Part shown: positions 25,994 through 33,158 of the stretch, piece after piece
Layout: each line of letters begins with the position of its first letter
Numbering within the stretch: the first letter of the stretch is position 1
Origin: Thermasporomyces composti
Lineage (GTDB): Bacteria; Actinomycetota; Actinomycetes; Propionibacteriales; Actinopolymorphaceae
Direction of reading: 5' to 3'
Assembly: GCF_003386795.1 (NCBI RefSeq)
Contig: NZ_QTUC01000001.1
Coordinates: forward strand, 2,480,001-2,544,000
Length of the DNA: 64,000 bases
Notes under the pieces: model-generated
Told to the model about the DNA's origin: nothing
Databases searched by the model: none
Seen by the model: the letters and a program-made list of their open reading frames with translations, nothing else
Translations under genes and position numbers: made by a program

Positions 25994-27682
25994 TCAGGGA
26001 CTGGGGTCGTAGGCCTGAGGAGCGTGCCAGGCGAGCGCGGCACGGAGCTCACGCACCTCGCGGGCACGGCGCTTGCGCCGTCGTTCGTGCGCGATCGGGA
26101 ACAGCCGGAACCCGCCGTGGTAGGAGTGCCGAGCGCTCGTCGCCCACGCGGGAGGGTGGTTCCCGGGGGTGAGCCAGACGGTGAGCCACGGTCGTTTCGC
26201 TTCCCCGACGAGCTTGGCACGGGCGATGGCGTGCCAGGGCAGTCGCCACTGGTCACGCCCGCGGGTCAGGGACAGCCCGGCGGTCCCGATCTCCAGCCGC
26301 AGCGGTCGACGGAGCGCTCGAACGAGCTGACGGCATCCGGCGACGGTGAAGCACACGAAGGCCACGAGCGCCGCGAGGGCCGGCCCGCCCGAGCTGGCGT
26401 TGGCGACTTCGCCGGCCATCAGCGCGGCGACGGCGCTCGCGGAGCCCCACACCAACGCCGCGACGCGTGAGGTGTGGAAGGTCACGCCGCCGAAGGTCTC
26501 CGGCGTGGTCGTCGTGGTCTGGTGCCAGGCGGGCGTCGGGGGGACCGGTCCGGGGACGGTCTCGGCGATCCTCGTGGGCGCTGGTCGGGCCGGTGCGGAC
26601 AACGGCACCGTGAGCGCGGCGTCGGATGTCGCCGGAGCGATCGGGGGCGTCGGTGAGGCGGACGCCACGGCGGTGGGCCGTCCGGACACGGTGTCCGTCG
26701 CTGACCACGTGGCGCTGATCAATCCGGACGGTGTCGACGCTGCTGAGGGGGAGGCGACCGGGTCGCCGAGGCGAACGGTCGCCGCGTTGCTCGCGGCGAG
26801 CGTGTGAGCGCGCAGCTCGGTGTGGTAGCGCTCCACGAGCGTGCGCACGGGCGTGGGGAGCCACTCCGGCGCCGGATCGATCCGCCCGAGCTCCGCCAGG
26901 AGGGACGCTGGTGTCGGACGGTCGCGCGGGTCGCGGCGCAGGCAGCGGGCCACGAGGTCGCGCAGCCCAGGTGGTACGCCGTCGAGCCGGGGCTCCTCGT
27001 GCAGAGCGCGGTACATCAGCGCCGAGGTCTCGCCGTCACCGAACGGCCCCGCGCCTGTCGCCGCGTACACGAGGACCGCGCCGAGCGCGTAGACATCGCA
27101 GGGTGGGCCGACCTCGTCGCCGAGGATCTGCTCCGGCGCCAGGAATCCGGGCGTGCCGAGGAAGACCCCCGTCGAGGTCAGCCTCGCGACACGCTGGAGC
27201 GCTTGGGAGATGCCGAAGTCGATGACGCGCGGTCCGTCCGCGCCGAGCAGGACGTTGGACGGCTTGAGGTCGCGGTGCACCAAGCCGGCGCCATGGATGG
27301 CGACCAACGCCTCGCACAGGCCGGCCGCGAGCTGTCGAACAGCGGGCTCGGGGAGCGGGCCGTGCTCCTCGACAGCCTGGTCGAGGGTCGGCCCGGGGAC
27401 GTACTCGGTGGCGAGCCAGGGCCGTGCCGCGGTGGGATCGGCGTCGACGACGGCGGCGGTCCAGAAGCCGCCGACGGAGCGGGCCATCTCGACCTCGCGC
27501 CGGAACCGCTCGCGGAACTCCTCGTCGTCGGCGAGCGCCGCCCGGGCTACCTTGACCGCGACGGCTCGGCCACTGGGGGAGGTGCCGAGATAGACGGTGC
27601 CCATGGCGCCGGAGCCGAGGCGACCGTGCAGGACGTACGGCCCGACCTGGTGCGGGTCATCGTCCTGCAGGGGTCGCACCAC
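25994..27682 (-). CDS. Serine/threonine protein kinase with membrane segments and a PH-like C-terminal domain
   Basis: Hanks-type kinase of 562 aa. The kinase domain (about 12-275) is complete: glycine loop GRLGSGAMGTVYLG, lysine VAVKVA, catalytic HRDLKPSNVLL, IDFGIS and FLAPEQ. A Pro/Ala/Ser/Thr-rich linker (about 300-390) is followed by two hydrophobic segments (VAALVWGSASAVAALMAG and ALAALVAFVCFTVAG). A beta-rich tail, LEIGTAGLSLTRGRDQWRLPWHAI...RPWLTVWL, looks like a bacterial PH-like domain. Typical PknB kinases carry extracytoplasmic PASTA repeats instead, so this one probably senses from the membrane or cytoplasmic side. Its targets are unknown. Confidence 0.92.
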   Translation of the reverse strand: MVRPLQDDDPHQVGPYVLHGRLGSGAMGTVYLGTSPSGRAVAVKVARAALADDEEFRERFRREVEMARSVGGFWTAAVVDADPTAARPWLATEYVPGPTLDQAVEEHGPLPEPAVRQLAAGLCEALVAIHGAGLVHRDLKPSNVLLGADGPRVIDFGISQALQRVARLTSTGVFLGTPGFLAPEQILGDEVGPPCDVYALGAVLVYAATGAGPFGDGETSALMYRALHEEPRLDGVPPGLRDLVARCLRRDPRDRPTPASLLAELGRIDPAPEWLPTPVRTLVERYHTELRAHTLAASNAATVRLGDPVASPSAASTPSGLISATWSATDTVSGRPTAVASASPTPPIAPATSDAALTVPLSAPARPAPTRIAETVPGPVPPTPAWHQTTTTTPETFGGVTFHTSRVAALVWGSASAVAALMAGEVANASSGGPALAALVAFVCFTVAGCRQLVRALRRPLRLEIGTAGLSLTRGRDQWRLPWHAIARAKLVGEAKRPWLTVWLTPGNHPPAWATSARHSYHGGFRLFPIAHERRRKRRAREVRELRAALAWHAPQAYDPSP

Positions 27683-27722
27683 CGGCCTCCCTCTCGCTCA
27701 CCGTCTCAGGAAACGAGCTTAG

Positions 27723-27887
27723 AGCCTGGCGTGCTCCCTGGCGGCGACCACGGGCGCGCTCGGCGACCTGGTCCGCGGCGCGCCGAGCGTCGGCGACCAC
27801 GACGTCCAGCTGTTCGTGGATCCGTTCTCCACCGGGGTGGCGGTCGAGGCGCCCGCATACGTTCGGGCCCCCGGGGTACCGGAGTGA
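27723..27887 (+). pseudogene. Start-less coding-like fragment
   Basis: An open frame of 54 codons between a TAG at 27720 and a TGA at 27885 has strongly GC-biased third positions and reads as plausible protein (GDLVRGAPSVGDHDVQLFVD, then PFSTGVAVEAPAYVRAPG). It contains no ATG, GTG or TTG. It may be the remnant of a gene, or the end of one whose start was lost by an indel. I do not recognise the family. Confidence 0.25.
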
Positions 27888-27889
27888 CC

Positions 27890-28750
27890 ATGGCGGCCGC
27901 GAACCGGTCAGGGTTTCCGAGGCAGGCGCAAGAGCATCCGGGCCTCGAGCGAGAGATGCGGCCGGAGCCGGACTACGGGTACGAGACCTACCGTGGTCAC
28001 GGCCGGCTGAGGGACAAGGTCGCGCTCGTGACGGGTGGTGACTCCGGCATCGGCCGCGCGGTCTGCCTCGCCTTCGCCCGGGAGGGCGCCGACGTCGCGT
28101 TCACGTACCTCGAATCGGAGGAGCCCGACGCCCGTGAGACGGCCAGGGTCGTACGGGAGGCGGACCGTCGGGTGCTGAGCCTGCCGGCCGACCTCCACAC
28201 CGAGGCGACGTGTCGCCAGGTGGTCGAGTCGGTCGTCCGAGAGTTCGGTCGGGTCGACGTCGTCGTCAACAACGCGGCGTACCAGATGAGTTTCGACGGC
28301 ATCGAGTCGATCCCCGCCGACCAGCTCGAGCACACGTTCCGGGTCAACATCCTCGCGATGTTCTGGATCTGCCAGGCGGCGCTGCCCCACATGCCCGCCG
28401 GCGGGTCGATCGTCAACGTGACGTCGATCCAGGCGTACGAGCCCACGCCCGAGCTGCTTCCCTACGCGACGACGAAGGGCGCGATCGTCACCTTCACCAA
28501 GGGACTCGCGCAGGAGCTGGCGAGCCGGGGGATTCGCGTCAACGCCATCGCCCCGGGTCCGATCTGGACGCCGATCACCCCGGCGTCGAGGGCCCCGGAG
28601 AAGTCGGAGACGTTCGGGACGAACACTCCGCTCGGCCGGCCCGGGCAACCGGTCGAGGTCGCGCCCGCCTTCGTCCTCTTGGCGAGCGACGACGGCAGCT
28701 ACATCAGCGGGGAGATCCTCGGGGTGACCGGAGGCCGTCCGCTCCCGTGA
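27890..28750 (+). CDS. SDR family oxidoreductase (YhdF/YdaD-like)
   Basis: Short-chain dehydrogenase of 286 aa, NAD(P) dependent. Start ATG 27890 has GGAG 5 nt upstream. A 40-residue N-terminal extension (PRQAQEHPGLEREMRPEPDY) is typical of the general-stress SDR group related to Bacillus YhdF and GsiB-region proteins. Motifs: cofactor TGGDSGIGRAV, NNAAYQ, catalytic Ser in VNVTSIQAYEP, YATTKGA with the YxxxK pair, and a C-terminal GEILGVTGGRPLP. The substrate is unknown; relatives are induced by osmotic or oxidative stress. Confidence 0.92.
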   Translation: MAAANRSGFPRQAQEHPGLEREMRPEPDYGYETYRGHGRLRDKVALVTGGDSGIGRAVCLAFAREGADVAFTYLESEEPDARETARVVREADRRVLSLPADLHTEATCRQVVESVVREFGRVDVVVNNAAYQMSFDGIESIPADQLEHTFRVNILAMFWICQAALPHMPAGGSIVNVTSIQAYEPTPELLPYATTKGAIVTFTKGLAQELASRGIRVNAIAPGPIWTPITPASRAPEKSETFGTNTPLGRPGQPVEVAPAFVLLASDDGSYISGEILGVTGGRPLP

Positions 28751-28930
28751 CCGACGGGAACCACATGCGGGAGAAGCCGTACGCGGCGAGCGCGGAGGAC
28801 GGAGATTGCCGTGACCGCGACCGAGACCGCCACGCTGTTGGTGGACCAGGCCACGAGGTCGCCCGGGGCGATGACCGGCGGTAGGCCTCGAGGGTGAAGC
28901 CCTACGCGCACTGACCATGCCACCCGACAT

Positions 28931-28953
28931 ACCTACTACGACATGTAGTATGT
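28931..28953. promoter_or_regulatory. Palindromic operator before the tetra-Cys protein
   Basis: TACTAC (28934-28939), GACAT and GTAGTA (28945-28950) form a perfect 6-5-6 dyad that extends to nine positions per arm with one mismatch. It ends 16 bp before ATG 28969 and overlaps a -10-like TAGTAT (28946-28951), so a bound repressor would block transcription. It is AT-richer than its surroundings. The binding protein is unknown. Confidence 0.6.
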
Positions 28954-28968
28954 GGGTCAGGAGAAGCG

Positions 28969-29190
28969 ATGCCCCGACGACCACCGACGCCGATGTGCCC
29001 CATCCGGGTGGGCGACGCGTGCACCCTGTGCGTGCCCGGCGCGACCGGTCCGCAGGACTGCGGCCTGGTCTACCTCGTGCGGAGCGACCCGGAGCTCCGC
29101 GAGCAGCTCGCCGCCCGGCGCAGTGCCCACGCCGCGGTCCGCGGCCGCGCCACCTCGGACCTCAGCGCACCGGCTGCTGCAGCTCGGTGA
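28969..29190 (+). CDS. Small tetra-cysteine protein (DUF6767-like)
   Basis: Protein of 73 aa beginning MPRRPPTPMCPIRVGDACTL with an AGGAG site 6 nt upstream. Its core, CX7CX2CX9C (Cys10, 18, 21 and 31), with TGPQDCGLVYLVRSDPELRE, is a pattern I associate with actinobacterial DUF6767 proteins. Four cysteines suggest a small metal-binding knuckle. The C-terminus is Ala/Arg-rich and may not be conserved. A strong palindromic operator sits immediately upstream, so it is probably tightly regulated. Function unknown. Confidence 0.75.
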   Translation: MPRRPPTPMCPIRVGDACTLCVPGATGPQDCGLVYLVRSDPELREQLAARRSAHAAVRGRATSDLSAPAAAAR

Positions 29191-29299
29191 CCCACACGGT
29201 CGCGAGCAGGACCAGCGAGATCAGCGCCAGGACTCGCCACAGGGTGCCTACTGGCCATCCCGGACGCGGTGGCGTGGTGCTGGACCCGTAGCGGCACAT
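29162..29299 (-). CDS. Candidate 45-aa single-pass membrane protein
   Basis: An unannotated short frame from ATG 29299 to a stop at 29162 encodes MCRYGSSTTPPRPGWP, then one strongly hydrophobic helix (LWRVLALISLVLLATVWVTE) and a short tail, LQQPVR. The periodic hydrophobic design argues for a real membrane peptide. Against it are the lack of a good ribosome binding site and a 29-bp tail-to-tail overlap with the DUF6767-like gene. Confidence 0.4.
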   Translation of the reverse strand: MCRYGSSTTPPRPGWPVGTLWRVLALISLVLLATVWVTELQQPVR

Positions 29300-29365
29300 G
29301 GCGTGCTGCGGTGGAGCCTCTCGTCGCCGAGGCCCAGCGAGTCTGACAGGCCCCTAGATAGCGCA

Positions 29366-29550
29366 AACCCGGCTCGCCCACCGTCCGGAAGGCTGCCGGG
29401 TTCACTTCACGAGGCTAGTGCCCCGTGCGTTCACGAAGTGCTTCGTGTGGACCCGAGTCCACGCAGAGGAACGCAGAATTATCAACGTCTCCGTCAGGCT
29501 CACCGTCTCTGTCAGGCTCCTCACCGTCTCTGTTGGGCTCACGTCTCCGG
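29366..29550. other. Structured non-coding stretch: three hairpins and a short tandem repeat
   Basis: Part of the 594-bp gap between 29190 and 29785. It contains AACCCGGC/GCCGGGTT (29366-29373 with 29395-29402), CACGAAG-TG-CTTCGTG (29432-29447), and GTGGAC-CCGA-GTCCAC (29447-29462). After these come four direct copies of CGTCTCYGTYRGGCTCA-like units starting at 29486, 29504, 29525 and 29542. No coding frame here looks real. It could be a non-coding RNA, a terminator cluster or a REP-type element. Confidence 0.45.
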
Positions 29551-29784
29551 ACCTGCAGTTCTACCCGCAACCGGTTACGTGGGTTGGGCCGTGGTTAGGT
29601 GTGGGCCAGGTCCGAGATGGCCGTTCTGCCGCGTACCGACCCGCTCCCGGCCGCCTCACCGCCGACCGGGATGTGCGGGAGCTGACCTCCGGCACGACGG
29701 CAAGAGGGGTGGATCTCCACGTCAACGGGGTCGGTTTGGCCGTTTCGTCCGGCGATGTCGCGGCGAACCTGTCAGGCTGGCGTC

Positions 29785-30588
29785 ATGCGGGTCGCTGGTT
29801 CGTACGCCGTGGTGACCGGCGCGTCGAGTGGCATCGGGCGGGCGGTCGCCGAACGGCTGGCCGCCAGGGGATGTCGGCTCCTCCTCGTGGGCCGCGACCG
29901 CGATCGGCTGGCCGCTGTCGCCGAGCGGACGCGGGGTGAGATCGCGGTCGTCGACCTCGCGGACCCCGAGGCGATAGCTCGGTTCGCAGGGCGCCTCGCC
30001 GCCGGACCGTCACCGGACCTGCTCGTCAACAACGCCGGTATGGGCGCGGTCGGCGACATCGTCGACCCTCGCGCGTTCGGCGGGGACGCGGCAGCCGGCG
30101 CTCAGCCGCTCGACCACGACCTCGACCGCCTCGTGGCGGTCCACCTGCGGGCACCCATCGCGCTCACGCATGCGGTGGTGCCCGCCATGGTGACCCGAGG
30201 TCGCGGTCACCTGGTGTTCGTCACCTCCATCGCCGGGCTGGTCGGCGTGGCCCGCGAGTCGCTCTACGCCGCTGTCAAGGCCGGACTGCACATGTTCGCC
30301 GCCAGCGTGCGCGCGGAAGTCGCGCCGGCCGGCGTCGGAGTCACGACGGTGGCGCCCGGAGCCGTGCGTACGGCGTTCTTCGACCGACGAGGTGCGCCCT
30401 ACACGCGCCGGCTCCCGCGGCCAGTCGCGCCAGAGCGGGTCGCGGACGCGCTCGTCACAGCCGTCGAACGCGACCGCGCCGAGGTGATCGTGCCTCGGTG
30501 GCTGCGCCTCCCGGTGGTGATCCGAGCGGCGACACCGACAGTGTTCGGCCGGTTGTCGGCTCGCTGGGGTGGGTCCTCGACCCGATGA
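29785..30588 (+). CDS. SDR family NAD(P)-dependent oxidoreductase
   Basis: Short-chain dehydrogenase of 267 aa. ATG 29785 precedes the cofactor motif VVTGASSGIGRAVAERLAARG. Also present are LLVNNAGMGAVGD, the catalytic Ser in VFVTSIAGLVG and the YAAVKAG pair Tyr-Lys. The C-terminal helix pattern PERVADALVTAVERDRAEVIVPRWLRLPVVIRA is typical of the DltE/YqjQ-like membrane-associated SDR group. No strong ribosome binding site is visible. It converges on hpnH, whose stop is only 12 bp away, so it is probably not part of the hopanoid pathway. Substrate unknown. Confidence 0.9.
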   Translation: MRVAGSYAVVTGASSGIGRAVAERLAARGCRLLLVGRDRDRLAAVAERTRGEIAVVDLADPEAIARFAGRLAAGPSPDLLVNNAGMGAVGDIVDPRAFGGDAAAGAQPLDHDLDRLVAVHLRAPIALTHAVVPAMVTRGRGHLVFVTSIAGLVGVARESLYAAVKAGLHMFAASVRAEVAPAGVGVTTVAPGAVRTAFFDRRGAPYTRRLPRPVAPERVADALVTAVERDRAEVIVPRWLRLPVVIRAATPTVFGRLSARWGGSSTR

Positions 30589-30600
30589 GTGACGCGACGG

Positions 30601-31611
30601 TCAGTGGCCGACGAGTGCCCGCAGCGACTGACGAAGCGAGCCCATGGTGGCCAAGACCGCGGTGGGCTCGTAGCCGCAGTGGGCCATGCAGTTGTTGCAC
30701 CGTGGGTCGCGTCCTCGACCGTAGCGGTCCCAGTCGGTCTCCTCGATGAGCTCGCGATAGGTCTTGGCGTAGCCGTCGCTCATCAGGTAGCACGGGCGCT
30801 GCCAGCCCAGCACCGAGTACGACGGGATCCCCCACGCGGTGCAGGGAAAGTCGACCTTGCCCTCGAGGAAGTCCAAGAACAACGGCGAGTGGTTGAACCG
30901 CCAGCGGCGGCGGTTGCCGTTGGCGAACGCCTCCCGGAAGAGCGCTCGTGTCTGGTCGACGCCGAGGAAGTGCTCCTGGTCCGGCGCCTTCTCGTAGGCG
31001 TAGGCGGGTGAGACCATCATCTGGTCGACCTTGAGCTCGTCGTTGAGGAAGTTGAGGACCTCGATGACGCTGCGCGGGCTGTCGGTGGAGAAGAACGTCG
31101 TGTTGGTCGTCACCCGGAAGCCCTTCTCCTTGAGGAACTTCACGGCCGCCACCGCCTCGTCGAAGACGCCCTCCCGGCACACGGACTGGTCGTGACGTTC
31201 GCGCAGACCGTCGATGTGGACGGTGAACGTGAGGTAGCGCGAGGGTCGGAAGTCGAACCGGTCCCACCACTTCCGCAGCAAGACCGCGTTCGTGCACAAG
31301 AAGACGTACTTGCGCCGGGCGACGAACTCGTTCACCATCCGGTCGATCTCGGGGTGCATCAAGGGCTCGCCCCCGGCGATGGACACCATGGGGGCCCCGC
31401 ACTCCTCGATCGCCGTGACGGCCTGCTCGACCGGCATGCGCTGCCGCAGGATGTTGGCCGGATGCTGGATCTTCCCGCACCCGGCACAGGCCAGGTTGCA
31501 AGCGAACAGCGGTTCCAGTTCCACGATCAAGGGGAACTTCGTGCGGCCCCGCAACCGCTGGGCGAGGAGATATCGGGCGATCCGCATGCTCAGGTGCAGT
31601 GGCATGCTCAT
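30601..31611 (-). CDS. hpnH: Adenosyl-hopene transferase HpnH (radical SAM)
   Basis: Radical SAM enzyme of 336 aa that adds the 5'-deoxyadenosyl radical to diploptene, giving adenosylhopane, the first step of side-chain (bacteriohopanetetrol) synthesis. The iron-sulfur site is CNLACAGC (CX3CX2C), with [13 protein letters not shown] following. Three further cysteines, at [16 protein letters not shown] and [13 protein letters not shown], form the C-terminal family pattern. Length and sequence fit HpnH well. Its start ATG 31611 overlaps the stop of the hpnG-ispH fusion by 4 bp. It is the last gene of the minus-strand hopanoid run. Confidence 0.95.
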   Translation of the reverse strand: MSMPLHLSMRIARYLLAQRLRGRTKFPLIVELEPLFACNLACAGCGKIQHPANILRQRMPVEQAVTAIEECGAPMVSIAGGEPLMHPEIDRMVNEFVARRKYVFLCTNAVLLRKWWDRFDFRPSRYLTFTVHIDGLRERHDQSVCREGVFDEAVAAVKFLKEKGFRVTTNTTFFSTDSPRSVIEVLNFLNDELKVDQMMVSPAYAYEKAPDQEHFLGVDQTRALFREAFANGNRRRWRFNHSPLFLDFLEGKVDFPCTAWGIPSYSVLGWQRPCYLMSDGYAKTYRELIEETDWDRYGRGRDPRCNNCMAHCGYEPTAVLATMGSLRQSLRALVGH

Positions 31612-33110
31612 GACCCGCGCACCTCCTTCGGCAAGGTGAAACGAATGTCCTCGCGGGTGACCTCGCGTTCGTGCACCTGAAGTGGGCCAAGGCCGCGCAG
31701 CGCGGTCACCACGTCGTCGACGAGCGCGCTGGGCGCGGACGCTCCGGCGGTCACCGCGACGGTGTTGGCGCCGCGGATCCAGTCCAGGTCCACGTCGAAG
31801 GAGTCGTCGACGAGGTAGGCGGGAGTGCCGAGCCGCCGGGCCGTCTCGACCAGCCGATTGGAGTTGGACGAGTTGGCCGAGCCCACCACGAGGACGACGT
31901 CAGCGTCGTGGGCGACCGTCCGCAGAGCCCATTGGCGGTTGGTCGTCGCGTAACAGATGTCGTCCGAGCCGGGAGCTCCCAGCAGCGGGAACCGCTTGCG
32001 CAACGTTTGAACGATCTCCTCCACCTCGTCGACCGCGAGCGTGGTCTGCACCAGGTAGGACACCCGGCTGGGATCCGGCACCTGCACTCGTTCCGCCTGC
32101 TCGAGGTTCTCGACCAGGATGGTCGAGTCCGGGCGCTCGCCCATGGTTCCTTCGGTCTCCTCGTGACCAGCGTGCCCGATGAACAGCACGGTGTCTCCGC
32201 GATCGGCGAACCGGCGGGCCTCACTGTGCACCTTCGCGACCAACGGGCACGTGGCGTCGATGACGGCAAGCCCGCGTTGCGCGGCGACATTCCGAACGTC
32301 CGGAGACACCCCGTGGGCGGAGAAGACGACGGTCGCGCCGTCGGGCACTTCGTCCAGCTCCTCGACGAACACCGCGCCGCGTTCCCGCAGGCGGCGCACG
32401 ACGTGGGAGTTGTGCACGATCTGCTTGCGGACGTAGATGGGAGCGCCCCACCGTTCCAACGCTCGTTCGACGATGTCGATCGCGCGTTCCACACCAGCGC
32501 AGAAGGAGCGCGGCGAGGCGAGGAGCACCTGGCGGGGCCGCAGTGCCTCCCCCCACGCGCGCAGGACGGGGGCTACCGCGGCGAGGCCACGCAACGCCGT
32601 GCCGAGGTGGCCGATGGTGGCGGGACGCAGCAGCGGCTGGTTCGCCGGATCTGCGACGACTCGGACGCACGCGGTCGGTCGCGTGCCATGCCGCGCGAGC
32701 AACCACGCAGACTCCATGTCGACGGCGATCGCGCCGGTGGCGCGCAGCGCTTGGCGTTCGGCCCCCGTCACCACGTGGTCGGCGCTGATGACAGGCCCGG
32801 CGTGCACCCGCGCGCCGGTGCGTCGGACACTGGCCACGAGCAGCGGAGCGCTGGGACATGGAATGGTGACCCCGTCGGGCCCCCGGACTTCGGTTGCCAC
32901 CACGACGTCGCCCGGCGCCAGGTCAGGGTCGAGCGCTCCGCCGATCCCGGCGACCGCGATCCCCATGGCGTCCCGGACACCGGGCCACTCGGCCGCCCGC
33001 TCCGCTCGGCGACGGCCAGCGCCGATACGCCGGACGGCGCCGGCCGGCAGGGCCCCGCGCAGGCATCGGGCCTCCGCGTGGGTCGGCGCACACACGACGT
33101 ACGACTGCAT
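31608..33110 (-). CDS. ispH: Fusion of HpnG-type nucleosidase/phosphorylase and IspH (HMBPP reductase)
   Basis: Single 500-aa frame with two enzymes. Residues 1 to about 192 are a purine-nucleoside-phosphorylase-like domain ([52 protein letters not shown]). This matches hopanoid HpnG, which removes adenine from adenosylhopane. Residues about 195-500 are IspH, the 4Fe-4S enzyme making IPP and DMAPP, with cluster cysteines C204 ([12 protein letters not shown]), C288 (DATCPLV) and C386 (DDICYATTN), and the proton-transfer [11 protein letters not shown] 33110 has AGGAG 7 nt upstream; an ATG 6 nt earlier abuts the site. The fusion couples isoprenoid supply with hopanoid side-chain processing. Confidence 0.93.
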   Translation of the reverse strand: MQSYVVCAPTHAEARCLRGALPAGAVRRIGAGRRRAERAAEWPGVRDAMGIAVAGIGGALDPDLAPGDVVVATEVRGPDGVTIPCPSAPLLVASVRRTGARVHAGPVISADHVVTGAERQALRATGAIAVDMESAWLLARHGTRPTACVRVVADPANQPLLRPATIGHLGTALRGLAAVAPVLRAWGEALRPRQVLLASPRSFCAGVERAIDIVERALERWGAPIYVRKQIVHNSHVVRRLRERGAVFVEELDEVPDGATVVFSAHGVSPDVRNVAAQRGLAVIDATCPLVAKVHSEARRFADRGDTVLFIGHAGHEETEGTMGERPDSTILVENLEQAERVQVPDPSRVSYLVQTTLAVDEVEEIVQTLRKRFPLLGAPGSDDICYATTNRQWALRTVAHDADVVLVVGSANSSNSNRLVETARRLGTPAYLVDDSFDVDLDWIRGANTVAVTAGASAPSALVDDVVTALRGLGPLQVHEREVTREDIRFTLPKEVRGS

Positions 33111-33158
33111 GACCATCTCCTGAAAGGCTTCTGACGGTGTCCTCCGGTGCTCCGCCTC

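Noticed and set aside
29340-29410. tRNA-like segment with paired arms
   Set aside because: Only one arm pairs; no acceptor stem, anticodon loop or T-loop consensus can be fitted.
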